Origin: Fen-549 sp964636655
GTDB lineage: Bacteria; Actinomycetota; Thermoleophilia; Gaiellales; Gaiellaceae
Assembly (NCBI GenBank): GCA_964636655.1
Contig: CAZWTK010000008.1
Coordinates: 1-64,000, forward strand
Direction of reading: 5' to 3'
DNA length: 64,000 nucleotides
Part shown: positions 57,678-64,000 of the stretch, one piece after another
How the letters are laid out: the number at the start of each line of letters is the position of its first letter
Position numbering within the stretch: position 1 is the stretch's first letter
Translations under genes and position numbers: made by a program
The notes under the pieces: model-generated
What the model was told of the DNA's origin: nothing
Database searches by the model: none
What the model saw: the letters and a program-made list of their open reading frames with translations, nothing else

Positions 57678-58526
57678 GTGTCGAGGCAACTGCGAATCGA
57701 GTATCCGGGCGCTCTCTACCACGTCACTGCGAGGGGAAACGAGCGCAAGGCGATCTTTCTGGACGATCTGGATCGGAGGCGTTTCATCGAGCTTCTCGCA
57801 GATGGCGTCGAGCGCTACTCGTGGCGCCTCTATGCCTATTGCCTGATGGGGAATCACTACCACCTGCTCCTGGAGACTCTCCGTCCCGAGCTCGCCCGCG
57901 GCATGAAGTGGCTGAACAGCGTCTACGTACAGCGATTCAACAGGCGCCGCGGGAGATGCGGGCACCTGTTCGGCGAGCGCTATCACTCCGTCTTGATCGA
58001 GAAGGACGTGCACTTCCTCGAGGTCGCGCGCTATGTGGTCTTGAATCCGGTTCGCGCGGGCCTCTGTGAACTCCCTCAGGAGTACCCTTGGTCGAGCCAT
58101 CGAGCGACCTCAGGCCTGGAGGAGGCGCCCGACTTCCTGGCGATCGACGAGCTTCTTGCCAGGTTTGCAGGTACGAGCGGGCAAGCCCGCCTCGGTTACC
58201 GGAGCTTCTGCCTGGAGCCCGCGATCGAGAGTCCCTGGGCTAATCTTCGCGGTCAGATCTACCTCGGGAGTAAGGGTTTCGCCAAACGTGCGGCCGCTCG
58301 CGGCCTGCTTGGCCGAGGCGAGCGGGAGATCCCGCACGCACAGCGCGAGCCCGTGCCTCTGTCACTTGCCGACCTCTTTCGCCGGCATGGAGAGAAGGCG
58401 ATCGTTGTCGCTTACAGAGAGCATGGCTATCGCCTCTGTGACCTGGCCAGGCACCTCGGCTGCCACTACGCAACGGTCAGTCGGAGGCTTCGACGGTTGG
58501 AGCTAGAGAAGGGCTCGATGTCGTAA
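57678..58526 (+). CDS. REP-associated tyrosine transposase (IS200/Y1_Tnp family) with C-terminal HTH
   Basis: 282 aa from a GTG. HUH nuclease core: GALYHVTARGNERKAIFLDD, then AYCLMGNHYHLLLET (HYH metal site), and the catalytic Tyr region SVYVQRFNRRRGRCGHLFGE, then RYHSVLIE and ARYVVLNPVRAGL. Residues about 215-275 form a DnaA/Trfb-like HTH (LSLADLFRRHGEKAIVVAYR; LARHLGCHYATVSRRLRRLE). RAYTs are single-copy and process palindromic REP sequences rather than moving as classical IS. The stop codon lies inside the first right terminal repeat. Confidence 0.9.
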   Translation: MSRQLRIEYPGALYHVTARGNERKAIFLDDLDRRRFIELLADGVERYSWRLYAYCLMGNHYHLLLETLRPELARGMKWLNSVYVQRFNRRRGRCGHLFGERYHSVLIEKDVHFLEVARYVVLNPVRAGLCELPQEYPWSSHRATSGLEEAPDFLAIDELLARFAGTSGQARLGYRSFCLEPAIESPWANLRGQIYLGSKGFAKRAAARGLLGRGEREIPHAQREPVPLSLADLFRRHGEKAIVVAYREHGYRLCDLARHLGCHYATVSRRLRRLELEKGSMS

Positions 58527-58546
58527 TGCAAGATGCGACCCCGGGT
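58466..58546 (+). repeat. 81-bp duplication at the RAYT 3' end, unit 1
   Basis: Starts CTACGCAACGGTCAG and covers the last ~20 codons of the transposase plus the terminal repeat. Unit 2 follows after 10 bases. Confidence 0.85.
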
Positions 58547-58556
58547 TCCGGGCCCG

Positions 58557-58637
58557 CTACGCAACGGTCAGCCAGAGTCTCCACCGGTTGGAGCTAGGAA
58601 GGGGCTCGATGTCGGATTGCAAGATGCGACGCCGGGT
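58557..58637 (+). repeat. 81-bp duplication at the RAYT 3' end, unit 2
   Basis: Starts CTACGCAACGGTCAG and has the same length as unit 1 with about 12-13 substitutions. It ends in the second right terminal repeat (58614-58636). It encodes no protein of its own. Confidence 0.85.
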
Positions 58638-58643
58638 CACGAC

Positions 58644-58649
58644 TACGAT
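58644..58649 (+). promoter_or_regulatory. -10-like box for gltX
   Basis: TACGAT-N6-ATG(58656). It lies in CGACTACGATACCC, a 14-mer also found before the glnS start. Confidence 0.45.
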
Positions 58650-58655
58650 ACCCCC

Positions 58656-59918
58656 ATGCCCGTGAAAGTCCGCTTCGCTCCGTCCCCGACCGGCTTCCTG
58701 CACATCGGCGGCGTCCGCACCGCGCTTTTCAACTGGCTCTTCGCCCGTCATGCCGGCGGCGAGTTCCACCTGCGGATCGAGAACACCGACACCGGGCGCG
58801 AGGTGTCCGAGGCGACCGAGCAGATCAAGCAGTCGCTCAGCTGGCTCGGGCTCGACTGGGACGGGGAGGTGACCTTCCAGCTCGATCGGATGGAGCGCTG
58901 CCAGGTCGAGGCGCGGCGGCTGCTCGAGGAGGGCAAGGCCTACCTAGACGAAGGCGCGATTCGCATCCGCATGCCCGATGAGGGCGTGACCGGTTGGGAC
59001 GACGCGGTGCGCGGCCGAATCGAGGTGGAGAGCGAGACGATCGACGATCTGATCATCCTGCGCTCGGACGGGCGCCCGACCTACAACTTCGCCTCGCCGC
59101 TCGAGGACTGGCTCGACGGGATCACGCACGTCATCCGCGGCGACGACCACGTCTCCAACACGCCCAAGCAGATCCGCGTGCTCGAGGCGCTCGGCGCCGA
59201 GGTTCCCGTCTACGCCCACGTCGGCAACGTGCTCGGAACCGACGGCAAGAAGCTCTCAAAAAGGCACGGCGCGGTCGGAGTGGACGAGTTCCGGCGCGAG
59301 GGCTACCTGCCCGAGGCGCTGGTCAACTACCTGGCGCTGCTCGGTTGGAGCTACGACGACAAGACCACGATCATGTCGCGCGAGGAGCTGGTCTCCCGCT
59401 TCACGATTGAGCGCGTGAACGCCAGTCCGGCGATCTTCGACTACGAGAAGCTGGAGTGGATGAACGGTGTCTACCTGCGCGCGCTCGAGCCCGATGACTA
59501 CGGCAGTGCACTCACGGGCTTTCTCGCCGAGCAGGGGCTTGACTGGGACGCAGAGCTCGCGCGGCGCACGGTACCGATCGTCCAGGAGAAGCTCGTAAAG
59601 CTCGACCGGTACATGGACTATGCAGGCTTTTTCTTCCGCGTCGTGGCACCCGATCCGAAGCTCTTGGACGGCCGGGTGCTGGCGGCAAGCGAGGCAGCGC
59701 TCGCCACCCTCGAGCCCTTCACGGCCGAGGCGATCGAGCGGGCGCTACGCTCGCTTCCCGAGGCGCTCGGGCTCAAGCCGCGCCAGGCCTTCAAGTCGAT
59801 CCGCGTCGCCGTGACCGGCACGAACGTCTCGCCCAGCCTGTTCGAGTCGATCGAGCTACTCGGCCGCGAGAAGACGCTCGAGCGGCTCAGGTCGGCCGCC
59901 GCGCTCGCCGGAGATTGA
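58656..59918 (+). CDS. gltX: Glutamyl-tRNA synthetase
   Basis: 420 aa, at the short end for bacterial GluRS (about 460-490). RFAPSPTGFLHIGGVRTALF (HIGH-type), RIENTDTGREVSEATEQIKQ, HVIRGDDHVSNTPKQI and LGTDGKKLSKRHGAVGVDEF (KMSKS) are intact. The insertion usually present between residues ~100 and 150 is reduced. The ATG at 58656 is chosen over the upstream frame, which runs through the transposon duplication. Adjacent to glnS apart from the mobile unit. Confidence 0.94.
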   Translation: MPVKVRFAPSPTGFLHIGGVRTALFNWLFARHAGGEFHLRIENTDTGREVSEATEQIKQSLSWLGLDWDGEVTFQLDRMERCQVEARRLLEEGKAYLDEGAIRIRMPDEGVTGWDDAVRGRIEVESETIDDLIILRSDGRPTYNFASPLEDWLDGITHVIRGDDHVSNTPKQIRVLEALGAEVPVYAHVGNVLGTDGKKLSKRHGAVGVDEFRREGYLPEALVNYLALLGWSYDDKTTIMSREELVSRFTIERVNASPAIFDYEKLEWMNGVYLRALEPDDYGSALTGFLAEQGLDWDAELARRTVPIVQEKLVKLDRYMDYAGFFFRVVAPDPKLLDGRVLAASEAALATLEPFTAEAIERALRSLPEALGLKPRQAFKSIRVAVTGTNVSPSLFESIELLGREKTLERLRSAAALAGD

Positions 59919-59947
59919 GGGGAAACCAGGGCGGGAAGGCCGTAGTT

Positions 59948-60934
59948 ATGCGCGCGATGATCCTCGAATCCCAGCGTCGGCCGCTGAAGTCGGCCGAGAT
60001 TCCCCAGCCCGAGCCCGGGCCGGGACAGATCTTGGTAAAGGTGAACGCCTGCGGCGTCTGCCGTACCGACCTGCACATCGTCGACGGCGATCTGAAAGAG
60101 CCGAAGCTGCCGCTCGTCCTCGGGCACCAGATCGTGGGCACCGTCGCCGGGCTCGGCCCCGGCGCGGAGGGCTTCGAAGTGGGCGATCGCGTGGGCGTTC
60201 CCTGGCTGGGCTGGACGGACGGCGAGTGTCGCTATTGCCGAAGCGGCCGTGAGAACCTCTGCGACCAGGCTCGTTTCACCGGCTACGACATCGACGGCGG
60301 CTATGCCGAGTACGCGGTGGCCGACTTCCGCTACTGCTTCCCGATTCCCGAAGGCTTCTCCGACCTGCAGGCGGCGCCGCTTCTCTGCGCCGGGTTGATC
60401 GGCTATCGCTCGCTGCGCCTGGCGGGCGACGCGGAACGCCTCGGCCTGTACGGCTTCGGCGCCTCGGCGCACATCGTCTGCCAGGTCGCTAGGCACCAGG
60501 GCCGGAAGGTCTTCGCCTTCACCAAGCCGGGCGACGAGGAGGGCCAGGCCTTCGCGCTCGAGCTCGGCGCCGACTGGGCCGGCGGCTCCGACCAGCCCCC
60601 GCCCGAGCAGCTCGACGCCGCCATCGTCTTTGCTCCTGTCGGCCCGCTGATGATCGAGGCGCTCGAGGTCTCGGCCAAGGGCGCCCGTATCGTCTCGGCC
60701 GGCATCCACATGTCCGACATCCCCTCCTTCCCCTACGCCGAGCTGTGGGGCGAGCGCTCGCTGATGTCGGTCGCCAACCTCACGCGCCAGGACGGGCGCG
60801 AGTTTCTCGAGCTGGCGCCCAAGGTGCCCGTACGCACCGAGGTGACCGAATACCCGCTCGAACGGGCGAACGAGGCGCTCGACGACCTGCGCAGTGGCAA
60901 GCTCGTGGGGGCGGCTGTCTTGCGTGTCGCCTGA
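59948..60934 (+). CDS. Zinc-dependent alcohol dehydrogenase family protein
   Basis: 328 aa, MDR superfamily. Catalytic zinc residues Cys in NACGVCRTDLHIVDGD and His/Glu in VLGHQIVGTV. The structural-zinc loop WTDGECRYCRSGRENLCD has only three of the usual four Cys; Asp takes the place of the first. Nucleotide-binding strand GLYGFGASAHIVCQVARHQG lacks the classic GxGxxG order (GFGASA). It belongs to a group often annotated as zinc-binding alcohol dehydrogenase; substrate unknown. The ATG at 59948 was preferred to an upstream alternative start overlapping gltX. Confidence 0.88.
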   Translation: MRAMILESQRRPLKSAEIPQPEPGPGQILVKVNACGVCRTDLHIVDGDLKEPKLPLVLGHQIVGTVAGLGPGAEGFEVGDRVGVPWLGWTDGECRYCRSGRENLCDQARFTGYDIDGGYAEYAVADFRYCFPIPEGFSDLQAAPLLCAGLIGYRSLRLAGDAERLGLYGFGASAHIVCQVARHQGRKVFAFTKPGDEEGQAFALELGADWAGGSDQPPPEQLDAAIVFAPVGPLMIEALEVSAKGARIVSAGIHMSDIPSFPYAELWGERSLMSVANLTRQDGREFLELAPKVPVRTEVTEYPLERANEALDDLRSGKLVGAAVLRVA

Positions 60935-61098
60935 CCCCGCCAGAAAGTCACACTTTCGGCACACCTCGACCTTGACAGCGAGCGCCACCTCTGAACGGCG
61001 TCTGACACCGGGGTGACACCGGGTTCGCGACGCAATCGGTTAACGCCGTGGCCACTCCGGTCATAACCGCTCAGAGCCCCACCGGTAGAGTCCGCCTC
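60935..61098. other. Short intergenic region with REP-like palindrome
   Basis: Contains GGCGTCTGACACCGGGGTGACACCGGG-like sequence (60997 onward): an imperfect palindrome GGCGTCTGACACC followed by a second GGTGACACC. Also a TTGACA at 60972-60977. No gene. Confidence 0.4.
61086..61091 (+). promoter_or_regulatory. -10-like box for the M3-like peptidase gene
   Basis: TAGAGT-N7-ATG(61099). It favours this ATG over one at 61048. Confidence 0.4.
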
Positions 61099-62622
61099 AT
61101 GAACGAGAACACGATCCGCAACCCCGACTCCTTCGAGGCCAGACTGGCCCACTTCCTCTTCGAGCGCTTCGAGGAGGCCCGTGCAGTCAGGGTGGGGGAG
61201 AAAGAGACCTCCGACCAGGCCGCGATCGTCAAGCGCTACGCCTATCTATTCACCCGTCCCCAGCTCGAGGCGCTGGCCGAGTACGAGCGCCAGGCCGAGT
61301 CGCGCGGCGTCTCGGCGAACGAGCTCGAGCGGCTCTACCGCCTGCGCAAGACCTGCGAGGGCGGGATCGTCGCCGCCGAGTTGGCAGAGCGCGAAGATGC
61401 GCTGGAGAACGAGATTCTGGCCGCTCGCGTTGCCTGGAAGGGCGAGGAGATGCCGCTCAGGACGGCCCAGGCGCGCCTGGCGGTGCTTGATTCCTACGCC
61501 GATCGCGACGAGCTGGGCGAGCTACAGGTTGAGGCATCGGCGCGTTTCAACGCCGAGCGCCTGCAGTTGATCGCCGCCGCCGAACAGCTCGAGGCCGATC
61601 TTTCCGGTCAGCCCGACCCGGTCAAGCGCAGCGAAGACGAAAAAGGCATCTCGCTGCACGAGCTCGAACAGGTGCTGGCGAAGGTCTCCGCGCGGCTCGA
61701 CGAGCGCTGGAGCGAGCTGCGCGAGCGCTGGTTCGACCGCCTGCTGGGGGCCGAACGCGACGATCTTCCGCGTCAGCACCACATGGCCTACATGCGCCGC
61801 CTCTCGCCGCTTGCCGACACCTACACGCGCGAGCGCGCCACCGAGATCTGCCTTGAGACGCTCTCGCAGCTCGGCTTCGAGTTGAGCGCGATGCCAAACA
61901 TTCACCTCGATCTCGACGACCGGCCGCAGAAGTCGCCGCGGGCCTGTGTGATCGCCTCCGATCCACCCGAGCTCGTCCATCTGATCACGCGCGCCCAGGG
62001 CGGCCTGCACGACTACGAGGCATTCCTGCACGAGGCCGGGCATGCCCTTCACTACGGCGGTTGCGATCCCTCGCTGCCCTTTGCCTTCCGCGGCCTCTCG
62101 CGCGACCACGCACTGACCGAGATCTACTCCTACATCTCGGCCAAGGTCGTGAACGAGCCGGGCTGGCACGAAGACCATTTCTCACTCTCGGCAGAGACGG
62201 CGCGCGAGAACGCCGAGGCCGGGCTCTTCCTGGAGCTGATGCTCTTCCGCCGCTACGTGGCCAAGCTCCAGTTCGAGCTCGAGTTCTGGCAGCGCTTTGC
62301 GAGTGACGGCGGCTCGGAGAAGGGCTATGCCGAGCTCCAGCTGGCGGCCACAGGCGTGCGCTACCGGCCCGACTGGTACCTCTCCGACATGGACTCCGGC
62401 TTCTACTCGGCCGACTACCTGCGCGCCTGGATTCGCTCGGCGCAGCTCCGCGCCTCGCTGCTGAAAGAAGTGGGCGAAGACTGGTGGCGGAGCGCCGAGA
62501 CGGGCGAGTTCCTTCGCGCGCTCTTCAAGGAGGGCACCCGCCCGTCGAACGAGGAGATCGCGGCCAGGCTCGGGTTCGAGCCGCTCGACTGCGCCCCGCT
62601 TCTGGCCGAGCTGGGCGCGTAA
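61099..62622 (+). CDS. M3-family-like zinc oligopeptidase
   Basis: 507 aa. The zinc motif HEAGHALHYG (HExxH) with a downstream Glu in SRDHALTEIYSYI fits gluzincin M3 peptidases. The long helical N-terminal part (about 1-280, e.g. FEARLAHFLFERFEEARAVR) and the helical C-terminal part are as in oligoendopeptidase F-like enzymes, but shorter than the ~600-680 aa norm. No signal peptide, so cytoplasmic. Residues around the motif (LHDYEAFLHEAG) match actinobacterial hypothetical proteins more than characterised PepF. Confidence 0.82.
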   Translation: MNENTIRNPDSFEARLAHFLFERFEEARAVRVGEKETSDQAAIVKRYAYLFTRPQLEALAEYERQAESRGVSANELERLYRLRKTCEGGIVAAELAEREDALENEILAARVAWKGEEMPLRTAQARLAVLDSYADRDELGELQVEASARFNAERLQLIAAAEQLEADLSGQPDPVKRSEDEKGISLHELEQVLAKVSARLDERWSELRERWFDRLLGAERDDLPRQHHMAYMRRLSPLADTYTRERATEICLETLSQLGFELSAMPNIHLDLDDRPQKSPRACVIASDPPELVHLITRAQGGLHDYEAFLHEAGHALHYGGCDPSLPFAFRGLSRDHALTEIYSYISAKVVNEPGWHEDHFSLSAETARENAEAGLFLELMLFRRYVAKLQFELEFWQRFASDGGSEKGYAELQLAATGVRYRPDWYLSDMDSGFYSADYLRAWIRSAQLRASLLKEVGEDWWRSAETGEFLRALFKEGTRPSNEEIAARLGFEPLDCAPLLAELGA

Positions 62623-62715
62623 CCGCGGGCGCGGTGCTCGCGTACCTGTAACGGGGATTGCGCTCCGGCGGCTTCGCTCTACGATCCGAGCTGACCCCTC
62701 GCACGTCTCACCGGC

Positions 62716-63006
62716 ATGCAACAAGAACGCTCACACCTGCAGGCGCACACTTCTCGCTCGTTCCTTTTCGCCTGCGCCCTTGTCGCGCTCGTACTCCTTT
62801 CGGTCGTGGCCGTCGCCGGAGCCTGTAGAGGTGGCTCGTCCTCGCGCGCGGGCAAGGCGCCCACCTCGGCGCCGGTCTCACGTGGCAAGGCACGCCCTGC
62901 TCCGGGCAAGACCGCCGAGCCCAAGATGGCGCCCGGCGTCAAGGCGTGCCCGGCCTCGACTCGCTACAACCCGAAGACGCACAGCTGCGACAGAATCCGT
63001 TTCTAG
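62716..63006 (+). CDS. Small exported protein, possible lipoprotein
   Basis: 96 aa. Signal segment SFLFACALVALVLLSVVAVA followed by GAC, a weak lipobox (VAGAC). The mature part is a low-complexity Ser/Pro/Lys/Ala linker and a short C-terminus with two Cys (KACPASTRYNPKTHSCDRI) that could form a disulfide. No family recognised. Confidence 0.55.
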   Translation: MQQERSHLQAHTSRSFLFACALVALVLLSVVAVAGACRGGSSSRAGKAPTSAPVSRGKARPAPGKTAEPKMAPGVKACPASTRYNPKTHSCDRIRF

Positions 63007-63023
63007 CGAGCGGCGAAAGAGAT

Positions 63024-63494
63024 TCAGGTCTTGATCGGCGTGTCGGACGGCGTGGCGGCCTGAACGGCTTCCGTCAGCCGCTTCAGCACATCGATCACCT
63101 GCTCCACCGGAAGAGCCAGCTTCTCGATGACGTCGTTCTGGGCGGGCTCGAAGCGCAGCCAGGTTTCGTGCAAGGCGCTTCGTCCTTTGGGCGTGAGCTC
63201 GATCAAAAAGGATCGTCCGTCGGAGGGATTGCGGGTTTTCGAGATGTCGCCGCGAGCGATGAGCCGGTTCAGGTAGGAAGAGACCGTCGTCGCCGGCATC
63301 CCGGCCAGCTCGGCGATTGCATTGGGAGTGACCGGCTGATGATCGAAGACGGCGCTGTAGAAGCCGAATTCGTCGGCATTCAGGCTCGCGTCTGCCAGCG
63401 CCTTGTCGAGTAGCTCGCCCACGCTGTGCATCAGCGTCCAGGTCTCGAACAAGACGGAGGTCGACCTGTCCTCGGCTTTTTCTTTAGCTCCCAT
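63024..63494 (-). CDS. MarR family transcriptional regulator
   Basis: 156 aa winged helix. LNADEFGFYSAVFDHQPVTP, then ELAGMPATTVSSYLNRLIAR (recognition helix) and RNPSDGRSFLIELTPKG (wing with DGR). Dimer helices at both ends. Divergent from the amidohydrolase gene with a perfect palindrome between them, so it probably represses itself and its neighbour. TACTCT-N6-ATG precedes it on the - strand. Confidence 0.92.
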   Translation of the reverse strand: MGAKEKAEDRSTSVLFETWTLMHSVGELLDKALADASLNADEFGFYSAVFDHQPVTPNAIAELAGMPATTVSSYLNRLIARGDISKTRNPSDGRSFLIELTPKGRSALHETWLRFEPAQNDVIEKLALPVEQVIDVLKRLTEAVQAATPSDTPIKT

Positions 63495-63500
63495 TTATCC

Positions 63501-63506
63501 AGAGTA
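63501..63506 (-). promoter_or_regulatory. -10-like box for marR
   Basis: On the - strand TACTCT-N6-ATG(63494). There is no Shine-Dalgarno. Confidence 0.4.
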
Positions 63507-63528
63507 ACTACGATCTCGCAATACACGC

Positions 63529-63540
63529 TACGACGTCGTA
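63529..63540. promoter_or_regulatory. Palindromic operator candidate for MarR
   Basis: TACGACGTCGTA, a perfect 12-base palindrome, directly followed by CTATATT (possible -10, TATATT at 63542-63547) of the amidohydrolase gene and 34 bases from the marR start. Confidence 0.55.
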
Positions 63541-63560
63541 CTATATTCGGAAGAGGGCCC

Positions 63561-64000
63561 GTGCCCAAGAATCTCGATAACCCTAATCGTCCGAGACTTC
63601 CGAGGCGCTCAGTTCGGACGGCACTCGTCTTTACCGTCCTTACTACGCTCGTCGCGCTCGCCGTCGCCGGCTCGTTGCCGGGCTCGAATGAGGTCAACTC
63701 GGCCCGTGCCGGCAGTTCGCGCGCGCCTCTGGCGATCGTAAACGGCAGGCTGATCGACGGAAGTGGCGCCAGGCCGGTGAAGAACGCGGTCGTGCTGATC
63801 AAGGGGAAGCGAATCGTCTTCGCGGGGCCGCGTAGGAAGGTCTCGATCCCCCGGAAGGCGCGCCGAATCGATGCGCACGGCGGTACCATCCTGCCCGGTT
63901 TCATCAACACGCATGTACATCAGGCCATCGACGAGTCGAATCTCAGGGCCTGGTTGCTCGGCGGCGTGACGACCGTGCGCGACCTGGGCTCGGGCCCTGA
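63561..64000 (+). CDS. Secreted amidohydrolase, N-terminal part (runs off window)
   Basis: 146 codons from a GTG at 63561 (GAGGG upstream) with no stop before the window end. A basic N-terminus, a membrane/signal segment (TALVFTVLTTLVALAVAGSL), then the amidohydrolase small beta domain (LAIVNGRLIDGSGARPVKNA; VVLIKGKRIVFAGP) and the metal motif LPGFINTHVHQAI (HxH). VTTVRDLGSG is the next conserved block. Belongs to the imidazolonepropionase/prolidase-like group; substrate unknown. Divergent from marR. Confidence 0.85.
   Translation, partial: MPKNLDNPNRPRLPRRSVRTALVFTVLTTLVALAVAGSLPGSNEVNSARAGSSRAPLAIVNGRLIDGSGARPVKNAVVLIKGKRIVFAGPRRKVSIPRKARRIDAHGGTILPGFINTHVHQAIDESNLRAWLLGGVTTVRDLGSGP

Larger units (their letters stand above)
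57581..58636 (+). mobile_element. REP-associated transposase unit between glnS and gltX
   Basis: A RAYT-type transposase gene bounded by a 23-base terminal sequence at 57581-57603 and its inverted copies at 58523-58545 and 58614-58636. The common core is GCAAGATGCGACCCCGGG (right) and CCCGGGGTCGCATCTTGC (left); the outermost right copy has one G for C. The unit begins immediately after the glnS stop and ends 8 bases before the gltX -10-like box. Confidence 0.8.

Noticed and set aside
1..64000. CRISPR arrays, prophage, integron or defence island
   Set aside because: No regularly spaced identical repeats, no cas, phage structural, integrase or toxin-antitoxin genes. The only mobile unit is the RAYT transposase.

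Overview
The window is 64 kb of very GC-rich, densely packed bacterial DNA carrying only housekeeping-type genes plus a few accessory ones. Gene content and order fit an actinobacterium. My best guess is class Thermoleophilia or a close relative, because of the GC bias, the secreted Ig-like protein, the HEAT-repeat protein and the frequent GTG starts. That placement is inference. The 100-N run with exactly matching 55-base flanks, and the broken left edge, show that this is a draft or metagenome-derived scaffold.

Layout. 1-340: a short 3' remnant of alaS behind unrelated sequence. 600-7.8 kb: ruvX-mltG-aroE-aroC-aroKB (fused)-aroQ-pepP-efp, i.e. Holliday-junction/rRNA RNase, cell-wall lytic and shikimate-pathway genes ending in translation factor EF-P. 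7.9-17.2 kb: a 600-aa protein joining a carboxyltransferase-like domain to a biotin carrier, then accC, yqhY-like, nusB, a small xseB-position gene, ispA, tlyA, nadK, an ECF sigma factor with a small membrane protein on the other strand, and recN. This resembles the conserved Bacillus-type aroQ-papA-efp-accB-accC-yqhY-nusB-xseB-ispA-tlyA-recN neighbourhood, but xseA and dxs are missing. 17.2-31.8 kb: a secreted protein, pyrG, an M20 peptidase, deoB, mutM, recO, two tandem GNATs, glyS, an esterase, a HEAT-repeat protein, rhomboid, comB and a DUF1349 protein. 32-36.6 kb: a MacB-type ABC exporter next to a divergent two-component system. 36.6-47.6 kb: HAD phosphatase, a broken lipoprotein gene, VOC protein, pfkA, tRNA-Leu(CAA), GNAT, a LarA-like protein, a large secreted glycosidase-like protein and polA. 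47.6-53.7 kb: a DUF6228-like protein, rpsA, coaE, a lytic transglycosylase, an ArsR/SdpR-type autorepressor with a membrane partner, and uvrB. 53.9-64 kb: a HTH-less LacI-type sensor, nfo, glnS, a REP-associated transposase with terminal repeats, gltX, an alcohol dehydrogenase, an M3-like peptidase, MarR and the start of a secreted amidohydrolase.

Three patterns cut across the annotation. (1) A TANNNT hexamer lies 6-8 bases upstream of the start codon of more than twenty genes, usually without a Shine-Dalgarno sequence. This is the layout expected of leaderless mRNAs whose first base is the start codon, and in two divergent gene pairs one seven-base box faces both ways. (2) A roughly 75-120 bp G-rich intergenic repeat with TTCTCG/CGAGAA ends occurs five times, plus two diverged or truncated copies. 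(3) Several proteins keep a family fold but have lost its catalytic residues (the carboxyltransferase half of the biotin protein, the LarA homologue) or a whole domain (the LacI-type protein). The most unusual single object is the dead-carboxyltransferase/biotin-carrier fusion upstream of accC. The best-defined mobile unit is the REP-type transposase between glnS and gltX, whose 3' end has been duplicated.
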